From a bacterium (lineage in GTDB: Bacteria > CAIWAD01): a stretch of 50,020 bases of DNA. Below are positions 16,796-25,390 of this stretch, one piece after another. Position 1 is the first letter of the stretch. Every line of letters begins with the position of its first letter. The notes beneath the pieces were generated by a model. It did not search any database. It saw nothing but the letters and a program-made list of their open reading frames with translations, and was not told the DNA's origin. Where the stretch lies: contig JAUXWS010000036.1 in assembly GCA_030685015.1 (NCBI GenBank), forward strand, positions 1 to 50,020, in the 5' to 3' direction. The translations under genes were made by a program, and so were the position numbers.

Positions 16796-19012
16796 TCACC
16801 AGTCCGTCCCCTGGTCGTGGCGCTCCACGAGGATCACCTTGGGGATGGCGCGCAGGCGCTTGAGGATCTGTGTCAGGTGGCCCAGGTCCTTCACTTCCAG
16901 GACGTAGCGCCCAATGGCCAAGTCCTCCTGCTGGCGCATGGTGAACTGCATGATGTTGACGTCCATCTTGGAGAGGACCTCGGTGATGTCGCGGATGAGC
17001 TGCCGCCGGTCCTTGGCCACCAGCCGGATGCGCGTGTTGAAGTGGGCGTCCTTCTGGCTGTCCCAGTCCACCTCCACCATGCGGTCGGGGTATTGCAGCA
17101 TCTGGCTGATGTTGGAGCAGTTGCGGCGATGGATCTTCACGCCGCGCCCGGTGACGATGAAGCCGACGATGTCGTCCCCGGGCAGGGGCTGGCAGCAGCG
17201 GGCGAACTGGATCACCATGTTGCCCATGCCCTGGATGCGCACGGCGCTGTCCGTGCCGCGGCTGCCCCGGCGGAAGATGCGCGTGAGCAGACCCTCGGTG
17301 GGCGGCTTCTCCTGCGGGGCGATCTTGCGCATGAGATTGGCCACGGGCAGGTCGCCGGATCCGATCGCCGCCGTCCCCTTCTCCCGCGTGGGGTAGCCCA
17401 GGGCCTGCATGGCGGCTTCCACGTCGGGCGACTTGAAGTTGATCCCGGACTTGTCCAGCTCCCGCCGCAGCACCTCCTCGCCCAGCTCCACCGATTGCTG
17501 CCATTGGCTCTCCTTCAGCCAGCGCTTGATGCGGCCGCGCGCCTTGGTGCTGCGCACGATGCGCAGCCAGTCCAGGCTGGCCGCCGGCGTCTTGGAGGTG
17601 ATGATCTCCACCGTGCTGCCGCTGGCGAGGGCCTGGTCCAGCGGCACGATGCGTCCGTTCTCCTTGGCCCCGATGCAAGTCAGCCCCACGTTGGTGTGCA
17701 CGGCGAAGGCGAAGTCGATGGCCGTGGAGCCGCGCGGCAGCTTGTAGAGATCGCCCTTGGGCGAGAAGATGAAGATCTCGTCCTGGTAGAGGTTGATCTT
17801 GAAGCCCTCGAGGAACTCGCGCGAACTCTCCTCCAGGCTCTCCTCGGCCAGCACCTGCTTGATCCAGGCGAAAAAGCGGTCCAGCTGCTCATCGCTGTCG
17901 CTGCCCTCCTTGTAGATCCAGTGGGCGGCCAGGCCGTACTCGGCGATGCGGTTCATCTCCAGCGTGCGGATCTGCACCTCGAGGGTGCGGCCGCGCGGCC
18001 CCACCACCTTGGTGTGCAGGCTCTGGTAGCCGTTGGTCTTGGGCGTGGCGATGTAGTCGCTGAAGCGCTCGTGGATGGGCATGTACTGGTTGTGGACCAC
18101 GCCCAGGGCGAAGTAGCAGTCCTCCACCTTCTCCACCAGGATGCGCACGGCGAAGAGATCGAGGATCTCCTCGAAGGTCTTCTGCCGCTTGTGGATCTTG
18201 TTCCAGATGGAATAGAAGTGCTTGGGCCGGCCCAGGATGCGGAAGTTCTTGAGGCCGTAGTCGATCAGGCGCTGGCGCAGCGGAGCCACCGCCTCCTCGA
18301 TCACCGCCTCGCGCTCCTCGCGCTTCAGCTCGATCTTCTCCACCAGCTCCTGGTAGAAGGCCGGCTCCAGCACCTTGAGGCAGAGATCCTCCAGCTCCCA
18401 CTTGATGGAACCCATGCCGAAGCGGTTGGCGAGCGGGGCGTAGACCTCCAGCGTCTCGCGGGCGATGCGCTCGGCCTTCTCGGGCTTGAGCCCGTCCATC
18501 GTGCGCATGTTGTGGAGGCGGTCGGCGAACTTGATGAAGATGACGCGGATGTCCTTCGACATGGAGAGGAGCATCTTGCGGTAGTTGACGCTCTGCTGGT
18601 GCTCGAAGGAGCGGAAACTGAGGTCGCCGATCTTGGTGACCCCGTCCACCAGCATGGAGACATGCTCGCCGAAATGCTCGCGCAGGGAGTCGAGGGTGAC
18701 GCCTTTCTCCCCGCAGTCCTCCAGCACGTCGTGCAGCAGGCCGGCGATGATGGTGTCGGGGTCCACCTTGAGATGGGCCAGGATGCGCGCCACCTGGATG
18801 GGGTGGTCGATGTAGGGTTCGCCCGTGAAGCGGCGCTGGCCTTCGTGCATGTGGTAGGCGAAGTCGTAGGCCTCGCGGATGCGCTGAAGCGAGGAGGCGG
18901 GCAGGTACTCGGCGGCGATCCCCGCCACGCGCTCGATCTCGGCGTCGAAGTGGGCGCGGTCCAGCGGCTCGTCCGGCTGGGCAGGATGATGGTCGGCCAG
19001 GCGCGGACTCAT
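16796..19012 (-). CDS. relA: Bifunctional (p)ppGpp synthetase/hydrolase, RelA/SpoT family
   Basis: The 738-residue long Rel protein has all expected domains. The HD hydrolase shows Asp69-His70 in YIDHPIQVA and HD at 94-95 in LLHDVLED, so hydrolysis should be active. The synthetase domain has GRPKHFYSIWNKI (261-273) and TPKTNGYQSLHT (323-334). TGS spans about 412-473 and a C-terminal ACT domain about 660-735. It makes and degrades the stringent alarmone. The ATG at 19012 overlaps the dnaB stop as ATGA, so I chose it over the longer open frame, which is only the shadow of dnaB. Confidence 0.95.
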   Translation of the reverse strand: MSPRLADHHPAQPDEPLDRAHFDAEIERVAGIAAEYLPASSLQRIREAYDFAYHMHEGQRRFTGEPYIDHPIQVARILAHLKVDPDTIIAGLLHDVLEDCGEKGVTLDSLREHFGEHVSMLVDGVTKIGDLSFRSFEHQQSVNYRKMLLSMSKDIRVIFIKFADRLHNMRTMDGLKPEKAERIARETLEVYAPLANRFGMGSIKWELEDLCLKVLEPAFYQELVEKIELKREEREAVIEEAVAPLRQRLIDYGLKNFRILGRPKHFYSIWNKIHKRQKTFEEILDLFAVRILVEKVEDCYFALGVVHNQYMPIHERFSDYIATPKTNGYQSLHTKVVGPRGRTLEVQIRTLEMNRIAEYGLAAHWIYKEGSDSDEQLDRFFAWIKQVLAEESLEESSREFLEGFKINLYQDEIFIFSPKGDLYKLPRGSTAIDFAFAVHTNVGLTCIGAKENGRIVPLDQALASGSTVEIITSKTPAASLDWLRIVRSTKARGRIKRWLKESQWQQSVELGEEVLRRELDKSGINFKSPDVEAAMQALGYPTREKGTAAIGSGDLPVANLMRKIAPQEKPPTEGLLTRIFRRGSRGTDSAVRIQGMGNMVIQFARCCQPLPGDDIVGFIVTGRGVKIHRRNCSNISQMLQYPDRMVEVDWDSQKDAHFNTRIRLVAKDRRQLIRDITEVLSKMDVNIMQFTMRQQEDLAIGRYVLEVKDLGHLTQILKRLRAIPKVILVERHDQGTDW

Positions 19013-20460
19013 GGCTGCTCCGGGGCCGGCTGGCCGGCCGCCCGCGCCCGCCGCTTGGGCAGGTGCAGCTCCACGGGCGGGCCGGCGCCCTCCACGGCGT
19101 GGACGAGGTCCAACTCGCTGAAGAGGCCGATGTCCTTGTTGAAGTGCAACTGCATGATGCCGGTGGGTCCGTTGCGGTGCTTGCCGATGATCACCTCGGC
19201 GCGGCCGGCGGTGGGATTGCCCTGGGAATCCACCTGTTCGTACATCTCCGGCCGGTAGACGAAGAGGACGAGGTCGGCGTCCTGCTCGATCGCCCCCGAG
19301 TCGCGCAGGTCGCTCAGCATGGGGCGCTTGTCCCCGCCGCGCTGCTCCACCTGGCGGCTGAGCTGGGAGAGCGCCATGATCGGCACGCTCAGTTCCTTGG
19401 CCAGGGCCTTGAGCGCCCGCGAGATGGCGGCGATGCCCAGCTGGTGGCTCTCGGCGCGGGGCGGCAGGCTCATCAGCTGCAGGTAGTCCACCACCACCAG
19501 TTTGACCTGGTGCTGGGTGACGGCCCGCCGCGCCTTGGAGCGCAGCTCCGCCACCGAGATGCCCGGCGTCTCGTCGATGAAGATGGGCATGGCCCCCAGC
19601 TCGTCGATGGCCCGGCCCAGGCGCAGGTGGTCGTCCCGGCTCCAGCGCTTGCCCCGGATCTGGCGCGCCTCCAGCCCGCTGATGGTCGAGAGCAGGCGCA
19701 TGGCCAGCTGGTCGGCGGACATCTCGAGGCTGAACATGAGGACGGGGTTGCCGGCGCGCGCCGCCTTGAGCAGGAAATTGAGGGCCAGGGCCGTCTTGCC
19801 CATGGAGGGCCGGGCCGCCAGGATGATCATGTCCGTGCGCTGCCAGCCGCTGGTGAGGTGGTTGAGCACGCTGAAGCCCGTGTCCACGCCCAGCAGGCTC
19901 TGGCCCGCCTCCAGCCGCTCCAGCATCACCACCGTGCGGTCCATCAGCGGGCGCATGGCGATGAAATCCGCCGCGGCGGCGCCCTGGTGCAACTGGAAGA
20001 AATCGCTCTCCGCCTGGTTGAGCAGGTCGGCCGGATCGGCGCCGGGGGAGGCGGCCTCCAGCTGCAGGCGGTCCGTCGTGCGGATGATCTGGCGCAGGAG
20101 GGACTTCTCCCGCACGATGCCGGCGTGGTACTCCACGTTGGCGGCGGATTCGGCCACCATGGCCAGCTGCTGCAGGTAGTCGAGCCCGCCCACCTCGGCC
20201 AGGCAGTCCACCTTGCCCCGGCCGCGCGCCGTCATGCGGCCCAGCTCCTGCTCCACGCTGATGAGGTCGCAGGGGGCGCTCTGGTCGGCCAGGGCCAGCA
20301 TGGCGGCATAGATGTGGCGATGGGCGAGGAAGTGGAAATCGTCCGGCCCGCGTAGGACCTGGACCACCTTGTCCAGGGCGGCGGCGCTGATCAGGATGGA
20401 GGAAAGGACCGATTTCTCGGCGTCCTCGCTGTGCGGCAACTGGCCGGGGGCGCGCTCCAT
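19009..20460 (-). CDS. dnaB: Replicative DNA helicase DnaB
   Basis: The 483-residue hexameric fork helicase has an N-terminal primase-interacting helical domain (SEDAEKSVLSSIL and AHRHIYAAMLAL) and a RecA-like domain. Walker A is ARPSMGKTA (216-224), Walker B is LVVVDYLQLM (321-330), and the LSDLRDSGAIEQDAD motif and a C-terminal Arg-finger region follow. The ATG at 20460 has AGGAG six bases upstream; the 62 codons further upstream lack homology. Its stop overlaps the relA start (ATGA), giving translational coupling between replication and the stringent response. Confidence 0.96.
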   Translation of the reverse strand: MERAPGQLPHSEDAEKSVLSSILISAAALDKVVQVLRGPDDFHFLAHRHIYAAMLALADQSAPCDLISVEQELGRMTARGRGKVDCLAEVGGLDYLQQLAMVAESAANVEYHAGIVREKSLLRQIIRTTDRLQLEAASPGADPADLLNQAESDFFQLHQGAAAADFIAMRPLMDRTVVMLERLEAGQSLLGVDTGFSVLNHLTSGWQRTDMIILAARPSMGKTALALNFLLKAARAGNPVLMFSLEMSADQLAMRLLSTISGLEARQIRGKRWSRDDHLRLGRAIDELGAMPIFIDETPGISVAELRSKARRAVTQHQVKLVVVDYLQLMSLPPRAESHQLGIAAISRALKALAKELSVPIMALSQLSRQVEQRGGDKRPMLSDLRDSGAIEQDADLVLFVYRPEMYEQVDSQGNPTAGRAEVIIGKHRNGPTGIMQLHFNKDIGLFSELDLVHAVEGAGPPVELHLPKRRARAAGQPAPEQP

Positions 20461-20594
20461 CCTGGCTCCTGGTTGAGAGTGGGGCGCCAAGATAGCACCC
20501 TCGCCGGGGAGCTGGCGACCGCGGCAACCCGCCGGTCCTTCTTGCGTTGTTCTGGATGGATTTGGATCTTGGGTCAAGCCAGGAGGAACCACGT

Positions 20595-21587
20595 ATGGAA
20601 CTGGACCCTGCGACCCCTGCCCCGCTTCCATTGCCAGATCCCGCACCCGACCATGGACAAGAGCCTGCGCCCGCCTCCGCCGACCCGCCCAGCCAGGCCT
20701 GGATCCGCGCCGGCTTCGTGGCGGGCGGCCTCTTCTACCTGCTGGGCGCGTGCCTGTTGGCGGCCCTGGCCATGATGCTGCTACGCCTGCCGGAATCGGC
20801 CACCATGCCCTTCGCCCGCTCGGCGGTCTGGATCCTCCTCTCCTATGTTCTGGCCCTTCTGGCGCTGGGCGTGGGCAGCCTGGCCGGCCGCCGCTGGGCG
20901 CGGGATCTCCTCGCCGTTGTCAGCGGCGTCATCTGCGTCAGTGGCGTGCTGGCCGGCGGCCTCATCCTGGCCCAGCCCATGCCCTCCGGCCTGCCCGATG
21001 TGCGCCTGTTCTCGGCAGGGGGGGTGGCCCTGATCCTGGGCGTGGTGCCCGGTCTGCTCTGGGCCTTCTATGCCGGCCGCCGCAGCGGCGACTGGTCGGC
21101 GGCCCGCCACCGGCGGCCGACCTGGACCATGCGCCACACTCTTCCTGAGCTGGCCCTCCTCATCGGCTTCGGCATCGGCGGGTTGTACAATGCCGTCTCC
21201 CTGGGATCACCCGCCTTCATGCAGTTCGCTCGCTTGAGCTGGTCAGGTCCATTGCCTTGGCCGCTCTGGACCGCGCTCAGCGCCGCGGCGGCCCTGCTGC
21301 TGGCCTGGGCCTGGTGGACCCGCCAAGCCTGGGCCTGGCGGGCCAGCCTTCTCTACGTGCTGGTCCTCTTCCCGGCCAACTCGTTCTTCGTCCAGATGCC
21401 GGAGGCGACGGAGTACCTGCGCAGCGTGGGCCACAGCGACGCCGCCGTCGGTCGCCTGCTGGCGGAGGACTACACCCTGCCCGACTTCCGCTGGCAGGGC
21501 TTGGCTGTTCTCCTGCTGGCCCATCTCGCGCTGCTGGCCTGGGTCCGCTGGCGCCGGCCGCAGGCGCGGAGCGAAGCGCCGGCCTGA
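20595..21587 (+). CDS. Polytopic membrane protein of unknown function
   Basis: A 330-residue protein. The first 40 residues are Pro/Ala/Asp-rich and probably cytoplasmic. About eight hydrophobic helices follow (for example FVAGGLFYLLGACLLAALAMMLL, WILLSYVLALLALGVGSLAG and GLAVLLLAHLALLAWVRW). I recognise no family. The ATG at 20595 is fixed by AGGAGG at 20581-20586. It is divergent from dnaB and ends at a strong hairpin shared with the convergent secreted protein. Confidence 0.75.
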   Translation: MELDPATPAPLPLPDPAPDHGQEPAPASADPPSQAWIRAGFVAGGLFYLLGACLLAALAMMLLRLPESATMPFARSAVWILLSYVLALLALGVGSLAGRRWARDLLAVVSGVICVSGVLAGGLILAQPMPSGLPDVRLFSAGGVALILGVVPGLLWAFYAGRRSGDWSAARHRRPTWTMRHTLPELALLIGFGIGGLYNAVSLGSPAFMQFARLSWSGPLPWPLWTALSAAAALLLAWAWWTRQAWAWRASLLYVLVLFPANSFFVQMPEATEYLRSVGHSDAAVGRLLAEDYTLPDFRWQGLAVLLLAHLALLAWVRWRRPQARSEAPA

Positions 21588-21597
21588 CCACCACATG

Positions 21598-21633
21598 AAA
21601 GAGGGGAGGCGGGCCGCGCCCGCCTCCCTCTTC
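21598..21633. terminator. Bidirectional terminator hairpin
   Basis: The arms AAAGAGGGGAGGCGGGC and GCCCGCCTCCCTCTTC pair almost perfectly with one bulged G and a three-base loop. The A-run on the left and TCTTC on the right give short U-tracts in both directions. It lies between convergent stops at 21587 and 21652. Confidence 0.85.
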
Positions 21634-21651
21634 GATGGCTGTCTGCGAAGA

Positions 21652-22533
21652 CTACTTGACCAGGAGCAGCTTCTGCGTGGAGACCGCTCCCCCGGCGCGC
21701 AGCACGGCCAGGTAGGCGCCCGAGGGCAGGTTGCCCGCCTGGAAGCGCAGCTCCTGGGTGCCGGCGGCGACCAGGCCGTTCAGCAGGGTGGCCACTTCAC
21801 GCCCGGACAGGTCGTAGACCTTGAGGCTGGCCGGACCCGTCTCGGCCAGGGTGATGGTCAGCACCGTCTCCGGATTGAAGGGGTTGGGATAGGCGGCGCC
21901 CAGGACGACGGCGCCCGGCAGCTCCTCCGCGCCCACCACACCCCCCGGCTCGCACTGGATGCTGAGCGACAGCATGTCCTCGTTGCGGCCAGTGGAGGAG
22001 GTGAAGTCATCATCAGGGCCGAGCACGACCAGGTGCGCCTCCAGGGCGGGATAGACGCCCTCTTCCAGATGGGCGCAGGCCTCATATCCCACCACGGGGG
22101 TGAGCGGATCACCCGCCGTCTCGTGGACCCAGGCGAAACTGTGCGCGAGGGTCCCGCCCTCGTTCCAACCATTGACGAGCAGATCGTTGGCGAGCCCCAC
22201 GCCATAGAGCTTGACCCAGGCCTCGCTGGGGTCCGGCACCACCACCCGCCCGTCACCCGCCACATCCAGCACCAGGATGCAGAGGGTGCCGGTGCTGCAG
22301 TCGTAGCGCAGGTAGAGTTTCGATAGCACGGCATAGCCCGGCCAGTTGGGGTTGGCGTTGCCGGAGTTGTACATGTCGGCGGCGAAGTCGGTGGCCAGGT
22401 TCCAGTCGGCGGGGTTGCCGTCGACCGTGATGCCCGCCCCGAGGGCCGGCGTGGTGGCTTCGGACTGTGTCGCCAGGATGGCCAGGGCGCCCGGCAGGAT
22501 CAGGCAGGCCAAGGCGGAGTGCTTCCAGTTCAT
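21652..22533 (-). CDS. Secreted CBM9-like protein with type IX sorting domain
   Basis: The 293-residue protein begins with a signal peptide (about 1-26, ALACLILPGALAILATQSEA). Residues 30-200 look like a CBM9/DOMON-type beta-sandwich (ITVDGNPADWNLATDF, SKLYLRYDCSTGTLCILVLDV). The last 85 residues are a Por/T9SS C-terminal domain (AAYPNPFNPETVLTI, LKVYDLSGREVATLL, LPSGAYLAVLRAG, KLLLVK). It is probably exported and retained at or released from the cell surface. The ATG at 22533 has only a modest Shine-Dalgarno. The next gene upstream on this strand is also a sorting-domain protein. Confidence 0.85.
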   Translation of the reverse strand: MNWKHSALACLILPGALAILATQSEATTPALGAGITVDGNPADWNLATDFAADMYNSGNANPNWPGYAVLSKLYLRYDCSTGTLCILVLDVAGDGRVVVPDPSEAWVKLYGVGLANDLLVNGWNEGGTLAHSFAWVHETAGDPLTPVVGYEACAHLEEGVYPALEAHLVVLGPDDDFTSSTGRNEDMLSLSIQCEPGGVVGAEELPGAVVLGAAYPNPFNPETVLTITLAETGPASLKVYDLSGREVATLLNGLVAAGTQELRFQAGNLPSGAYLAVLRAGGAVSTQKLLLVK

Positions 22534-22790
22534 GGGGTTCCCTATACATTTAATGAATGTTTGTCGTCAGGTTCGGGCACAATCACCCCTGCGTTTAGCA
22601 AGCCGCATGCCAGAATTTTGTTAGGCACGCCAATCATTGATTTTCATGCACTTAGCGTGCATCGCCCAGCTTGCAACCAATCCGTTTTCCGACGGATGTG
22701 CCCGATATTGCACACATTCCTGGTGACGCATTGGCCATCTTCATACACTTGAAGTCGAGAAGGAGGTGGAGGCGCGGGAGGAGCGAAACG
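22534..22790. other. AT-richer spacer between two secreted-protein genes
   Basis: No gene is seen. The spacer is clearly less GC-rich than its neighbours and carries a hairpin ATGCAC-TTAGC-GTGCAT at 22646-22662. It should contain the promoter of the CBM9-like gene and the terminator of the beta-helix gene, but neither is clear. Confidence 0.4.
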
Positions 22791-24131
22791 TCAACGAAGC
22801 AGGAGGAGGGGCCGGACCGTGCGACGTTCCCCCGCGTCGAGCACGGCGAGGTAGAGTCCGCTGGCGAGCCGTCCTTCCGCGATGAAGGTGAGGTGGTGGG
22901 AGCCGGCGGGCAGATCCGCCTCAAGCAGCAGGGCCACGCGCTCCCCCGCCAGGTTGTGGATGGAAAGGGTGGCGGGACCGGCCACAGGCAAGGTCCAGCG
23001 CAGCAGGGTGCCCGGATTGAAGGGGTTGGGCTGGGCCGGGGCCAACCAGGGGCCGGCCGGCCGCTGGGGGAGGACGCGGCCATCCACCGAGACGCCATCG
23101 CAGTCCACGGCGAAGGCCCCGGCCACGCCGCAGGCCGTGCTCCAGGCGGGGGAGCCCGGCGAGAGACGCAGGTCCCCCTCCCCCAAGTCGCAGAAGAGGG
23201 GATTCTGGAGAAGGTTGCCGCCCAGATCCAGGCCGCACAGGTCCTCCCCGCCCGCGTTGCCGTGCAGCACGTTGCAGCCCAGGCGCGGTGCGGCCTGGTT
23301 GCACCAGAAGGCGCCTCCCGTGCTGGAGAAAGCGACGACACAGGCCTCGACCAGGGGCGTGCCCTGCAGGAAGTAGAAGCCGGCGCCTGCCTCCGCCCCG
23401 TTGGCGGCCAGGCTGTTGCGCTGGAAGATGACGGGGGATTCCCCTTCCCAGCGGCAACTGACGGCGCCGCCGAAGCGGGCCGAGTTGGCCAGGAAGACGT
23501 TGCCCCGCACCGTGGCGGCCGCCGCCTCGAGGGAGAGCCCGCCACCAAATCCGGCGCCCTGGGCCTGGTTGGCCACGAAGCGGTTGTTTTCCAGCAGCGG
23601 CGCCCCGCCCAGGGCATGGACACCCCCGCCCAGCTCCGCCGTGTTCAGCTCGATGACGTTGTCCAGCAGGCGGGCCGCGCCGCCGTTCAGGCAGACGCCG
23701 CCGCCCAGCACGGCGCTGTTGCCGCGGATGATGTTGCCGCGGATGAGGGGCGAGGCGTTCACGATGCGGATGGCGCCGCCGCAGACGCCACCCTCCGCCG
23801 GGGACGATCCGCTGCTGAGGGTGAAGCCCTCCAGTTCGGCGCCCGGCCCCTCGCCGCCGACAAAGCGCACGATGGCCCCCGGCCCGCCCGGCAGGATGGC
23901 CGTCTGGGTGGCTCCGGCCATGCTTGCCACGCGTACCTGCCGACCCAGGAAGTCCAGCGGCCCGGCATGCTGGCCGGGCGCGGCCAGCACGGTGTCGCCG
24001 TCCTGGCTGGCCAGCAGGGCCTCCTGCAGGGTGGGCCAGTCGCCCGGCACCTGCCAGGTGACGGCCCAGGCGGATGACAACAGCAGGGCCATGCTGAAGA
24101 TGTGAGGCGAAAGCAGACGACCGATGGACAT
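22791..24131 (-). CDS. Secreted right-handed beta-helix protein with type IX sorting domain
   Basis: The 446-residue protein begins with a signal peptide (about 1-23, ending SSAWAVTW). It follows the pattern WPTLQEALLASQDGDTVLAAPG of the Pel/NosD-like beta-helix entry strand. Repeated coils follow (NIIRGNSAVLGGGV, NVIELNTAELGGGV, NRFVANQAQGAGFGGGL), each with an N-x-x-x-x-N and GGG pattern. The last 85 residues are a T9SS sorting domain (QPNPFNPGTLLRWTL, LSIHNLAGERVALLL, LASGLYLAVLDAG). Such helices often bind or cleave polysaccharides, but no catalytic residues can be assigned. The ATG at 24131 has GGAG upstream. Confidence 0.87.
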   Translation of the reverse strand: MSIGRLLSPHIFSMALLLSSAWAVTWQVPGDWPTLQEALLASQDGDTVLAAPGQHAGPLDFLGRQVRVASMAGATQTAILPGGPGAIVRFVGGEGPGAELEGFTLSSGSSPAEGGVCGGAIRIVNASPLIRGNIIRGNSAVLGGGVCLNGGAARLLDNVIELNTAELGGGVHALGGAPLLENNRFVANQAQGAGFGGGLSLEAAAATVRGNVFLANSARFGGAVSCRWEGESPVIFQRNSLAANGAEAGAGFYFLQGTPLVEACVVAFSSTGGAFWCNQAAPRLGCNVLHGNAGGEDLCGLDLGGNLLQNPLFCDLGEGDLRLSPGSPAWSTACGVAGAFAVDCDGVSVDGRVLPQRPAGPWLAPAQPNPFNPGTLLRWTLPVAGPATLSIHNLAGERVALLLEADLPAGSHHLTFIAEGRLASGLYLAVLDAGERRTVRPLLLLR

Positions 24132-24663
24132 GTGGCACTCCAGCCTGGCTGCGGGGAAAAGCGCGGCTCAAAATAGGAAGTGCGCGTGACGGCGGGCACA
24201 AGCTCGGTGTGAGCTCGTCTGACCGATATGTTCAAATCCCAACAGGCAGGACCTCCCCTGCCATGTGACGCTCCGGCCGGGCCAAGTGATTGACGACAAT
24301 TTATTTCCATGACAATCTGCGCCGCTTCGACCCCTCCGCCTCCAGCCATGCGACCCGATCTTGAACAGTTTGGAACGGTTCATTTTGTGAAACGCAGACG
24401 GGAACCCACTCCAAGTACCTGTTTTTCCTGAAACAGGGCAGTGCACCTGCCTGCTGGCATGATGCTTGCGTCCAACCCTGCACGCTCGTCCCGCTCTCCG
24501 GCTTGCCTCCAACAAGCTGCCGATCGGGTTCCGCGCCAAAGCCCCCCCCACGATCACACGCGCACCGGCGCCACGGCACCGGTTCGGGCAGTCGGCCGCT
24601 TGTGGCCGTCCATCGCGTTTGCGGCAGTCGACCTACACCCCCCGCAGCTTCAGGGAGCCCCAC
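24132..24663. other. 532-bp divergent intergenic region
   Basis: This spacer separates the minus-strand beta-helix gene from the plus-strand surface-protein cluster. The short open frames in it have no protein-like pattern. The AT-richer middle (24290-24440) carries a perfect hairpin CCTGTTT-TTCCTG-AAACAGG at 24418-24437 that could be an operator. Promoters for both directions should lie here, but I cannot place them with confidence. Confidence 0.45.
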
Positions 24664-25365
24664 ATGCGTACATACCAACGGCTCTTGCCGTGCCTGCCGG
24701 TGCTGTTTCTTCTGGCATCGGCGGCATGGGGCCAGGCCCTCGTCCGTCTGGTCCTGCCCCCCTGCGCCGAACCGGCCGGCACCGTCTGGCTGGACGTGCG
24801 CGTGGAGCTGGAGCCCGGCCAGACCTTCAAGTCCTATGACATCCGCATTCCTTTCGACCCGGCCCAGGTCACCCTGCAGCGCAACCAGATCCAGCAGGGC
24901 AGCTGGTTCACCGCGGGGGGACCCACCTTCTTCTGGCACGACATCATCGGCAACGAACTCTACGTCAACGGCGCCATCCTGGGGCCGGGCCTGCATGTGA
25001 CAGGCAGTGGCGTCGTCTTCCGCCTGCCCGTGCTGCTGGCCGTGCCCGGCGTGGTGGACCTGCAGGCCACCACCCACCTCCTCTTCGACGTGAACGCCCA
25101 GCTCCTGCCCTCCTTCAGCATCCCGGCGGCCCTCCAGGCCCCCTGCACCTCCTTCAACCTGCGCATCCACTACGAGGAGGAGGGACAACAGGTCCTGCTC
25201 GAATGGGATCCCCAGGGCTGGACCCAGAGCTACCGCGTCTACGGCCGCGACTCGTGGAGCCTCCCCTGGCAGTTGCTGGGCGGCACGGTCGCCACCAATT
25301 GGCCCGAGCCCCTGCCCGGCCTGCGCCGCTTCTACCAGGTACGCGCCCAGTTCGTCGGCCAGTGA
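24664..25365 (+). CDS. Small secreted cohesin-like + FnIII-like protein
   Basis: The 233-residue protein has a signal peptide (about 1-25, LLPCLPVLFLLASAAWGQ). Residues 30-155 are a cohesin-like beta-sandwich (VRVELEPGQTFKSYDIRIPFDPAQVTL). The C-terminal 75 residues are an FnIII-like strand pattern (QQVLLEWDPQGWTQSYRVYGRD, RRFYQVRAQF). There is no dockerin-like segment and no T9SS sorting domain. It closely parallels the protein at 40076 at the far end of the cluster. The ATG at 24664 has AGGGAG upstream; the upstream open frame is rejected because the signal peptide starts here. It is followed after 25 bases by the first large surface protein. Confidence 0.78.
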   Translation: MRTYQRLLPCLPVLFLLASAAWGQALVRLVLPPCAEPAGTVWLDVRVELEPGQTFKSYDIRIPFDPAQVTLQRNQIQQGSWFTAGGPTFFWHDIIGNELYVNGAILGPGLHVTGSGVVFRLPVLLAVPGVVDLQATTHLLFDVNAQLLPSFSIPAALQAPCTSFNLRIHYEEEGQQVLLEWDPQGWTQSYRVYGRDSWSLPWQLLGGTVATNWPEPLPGLRRFYQVRAQFVGQ

Positions 25366-25390
25366 CCCCGCAACCGGAAGGGAGTCCCGC

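Noticed and set aside
16796-20527. Single 1243-residue reading frame covering relA and most of the dnaB region
   Set aside because: The N-terminal 505 residues are the out-of-frame shadow of dnaB and are Arg/Pro/Gly-rich. RelA homology starts at the ATG at 19012.
22620-22626. GTTAGGC as another attC-like core
   Set aside because: No complementary 5' core or cassette structure is present nearby; a 7-base match is expected by chance.
24168-24557. 129-residue minus-strand ORF in the 24.1-24.7 kb spacer
   Set aside because: It is rich in Arg, Ser, Gly and His without a domain pattern, and no supporting neighbour is seen.
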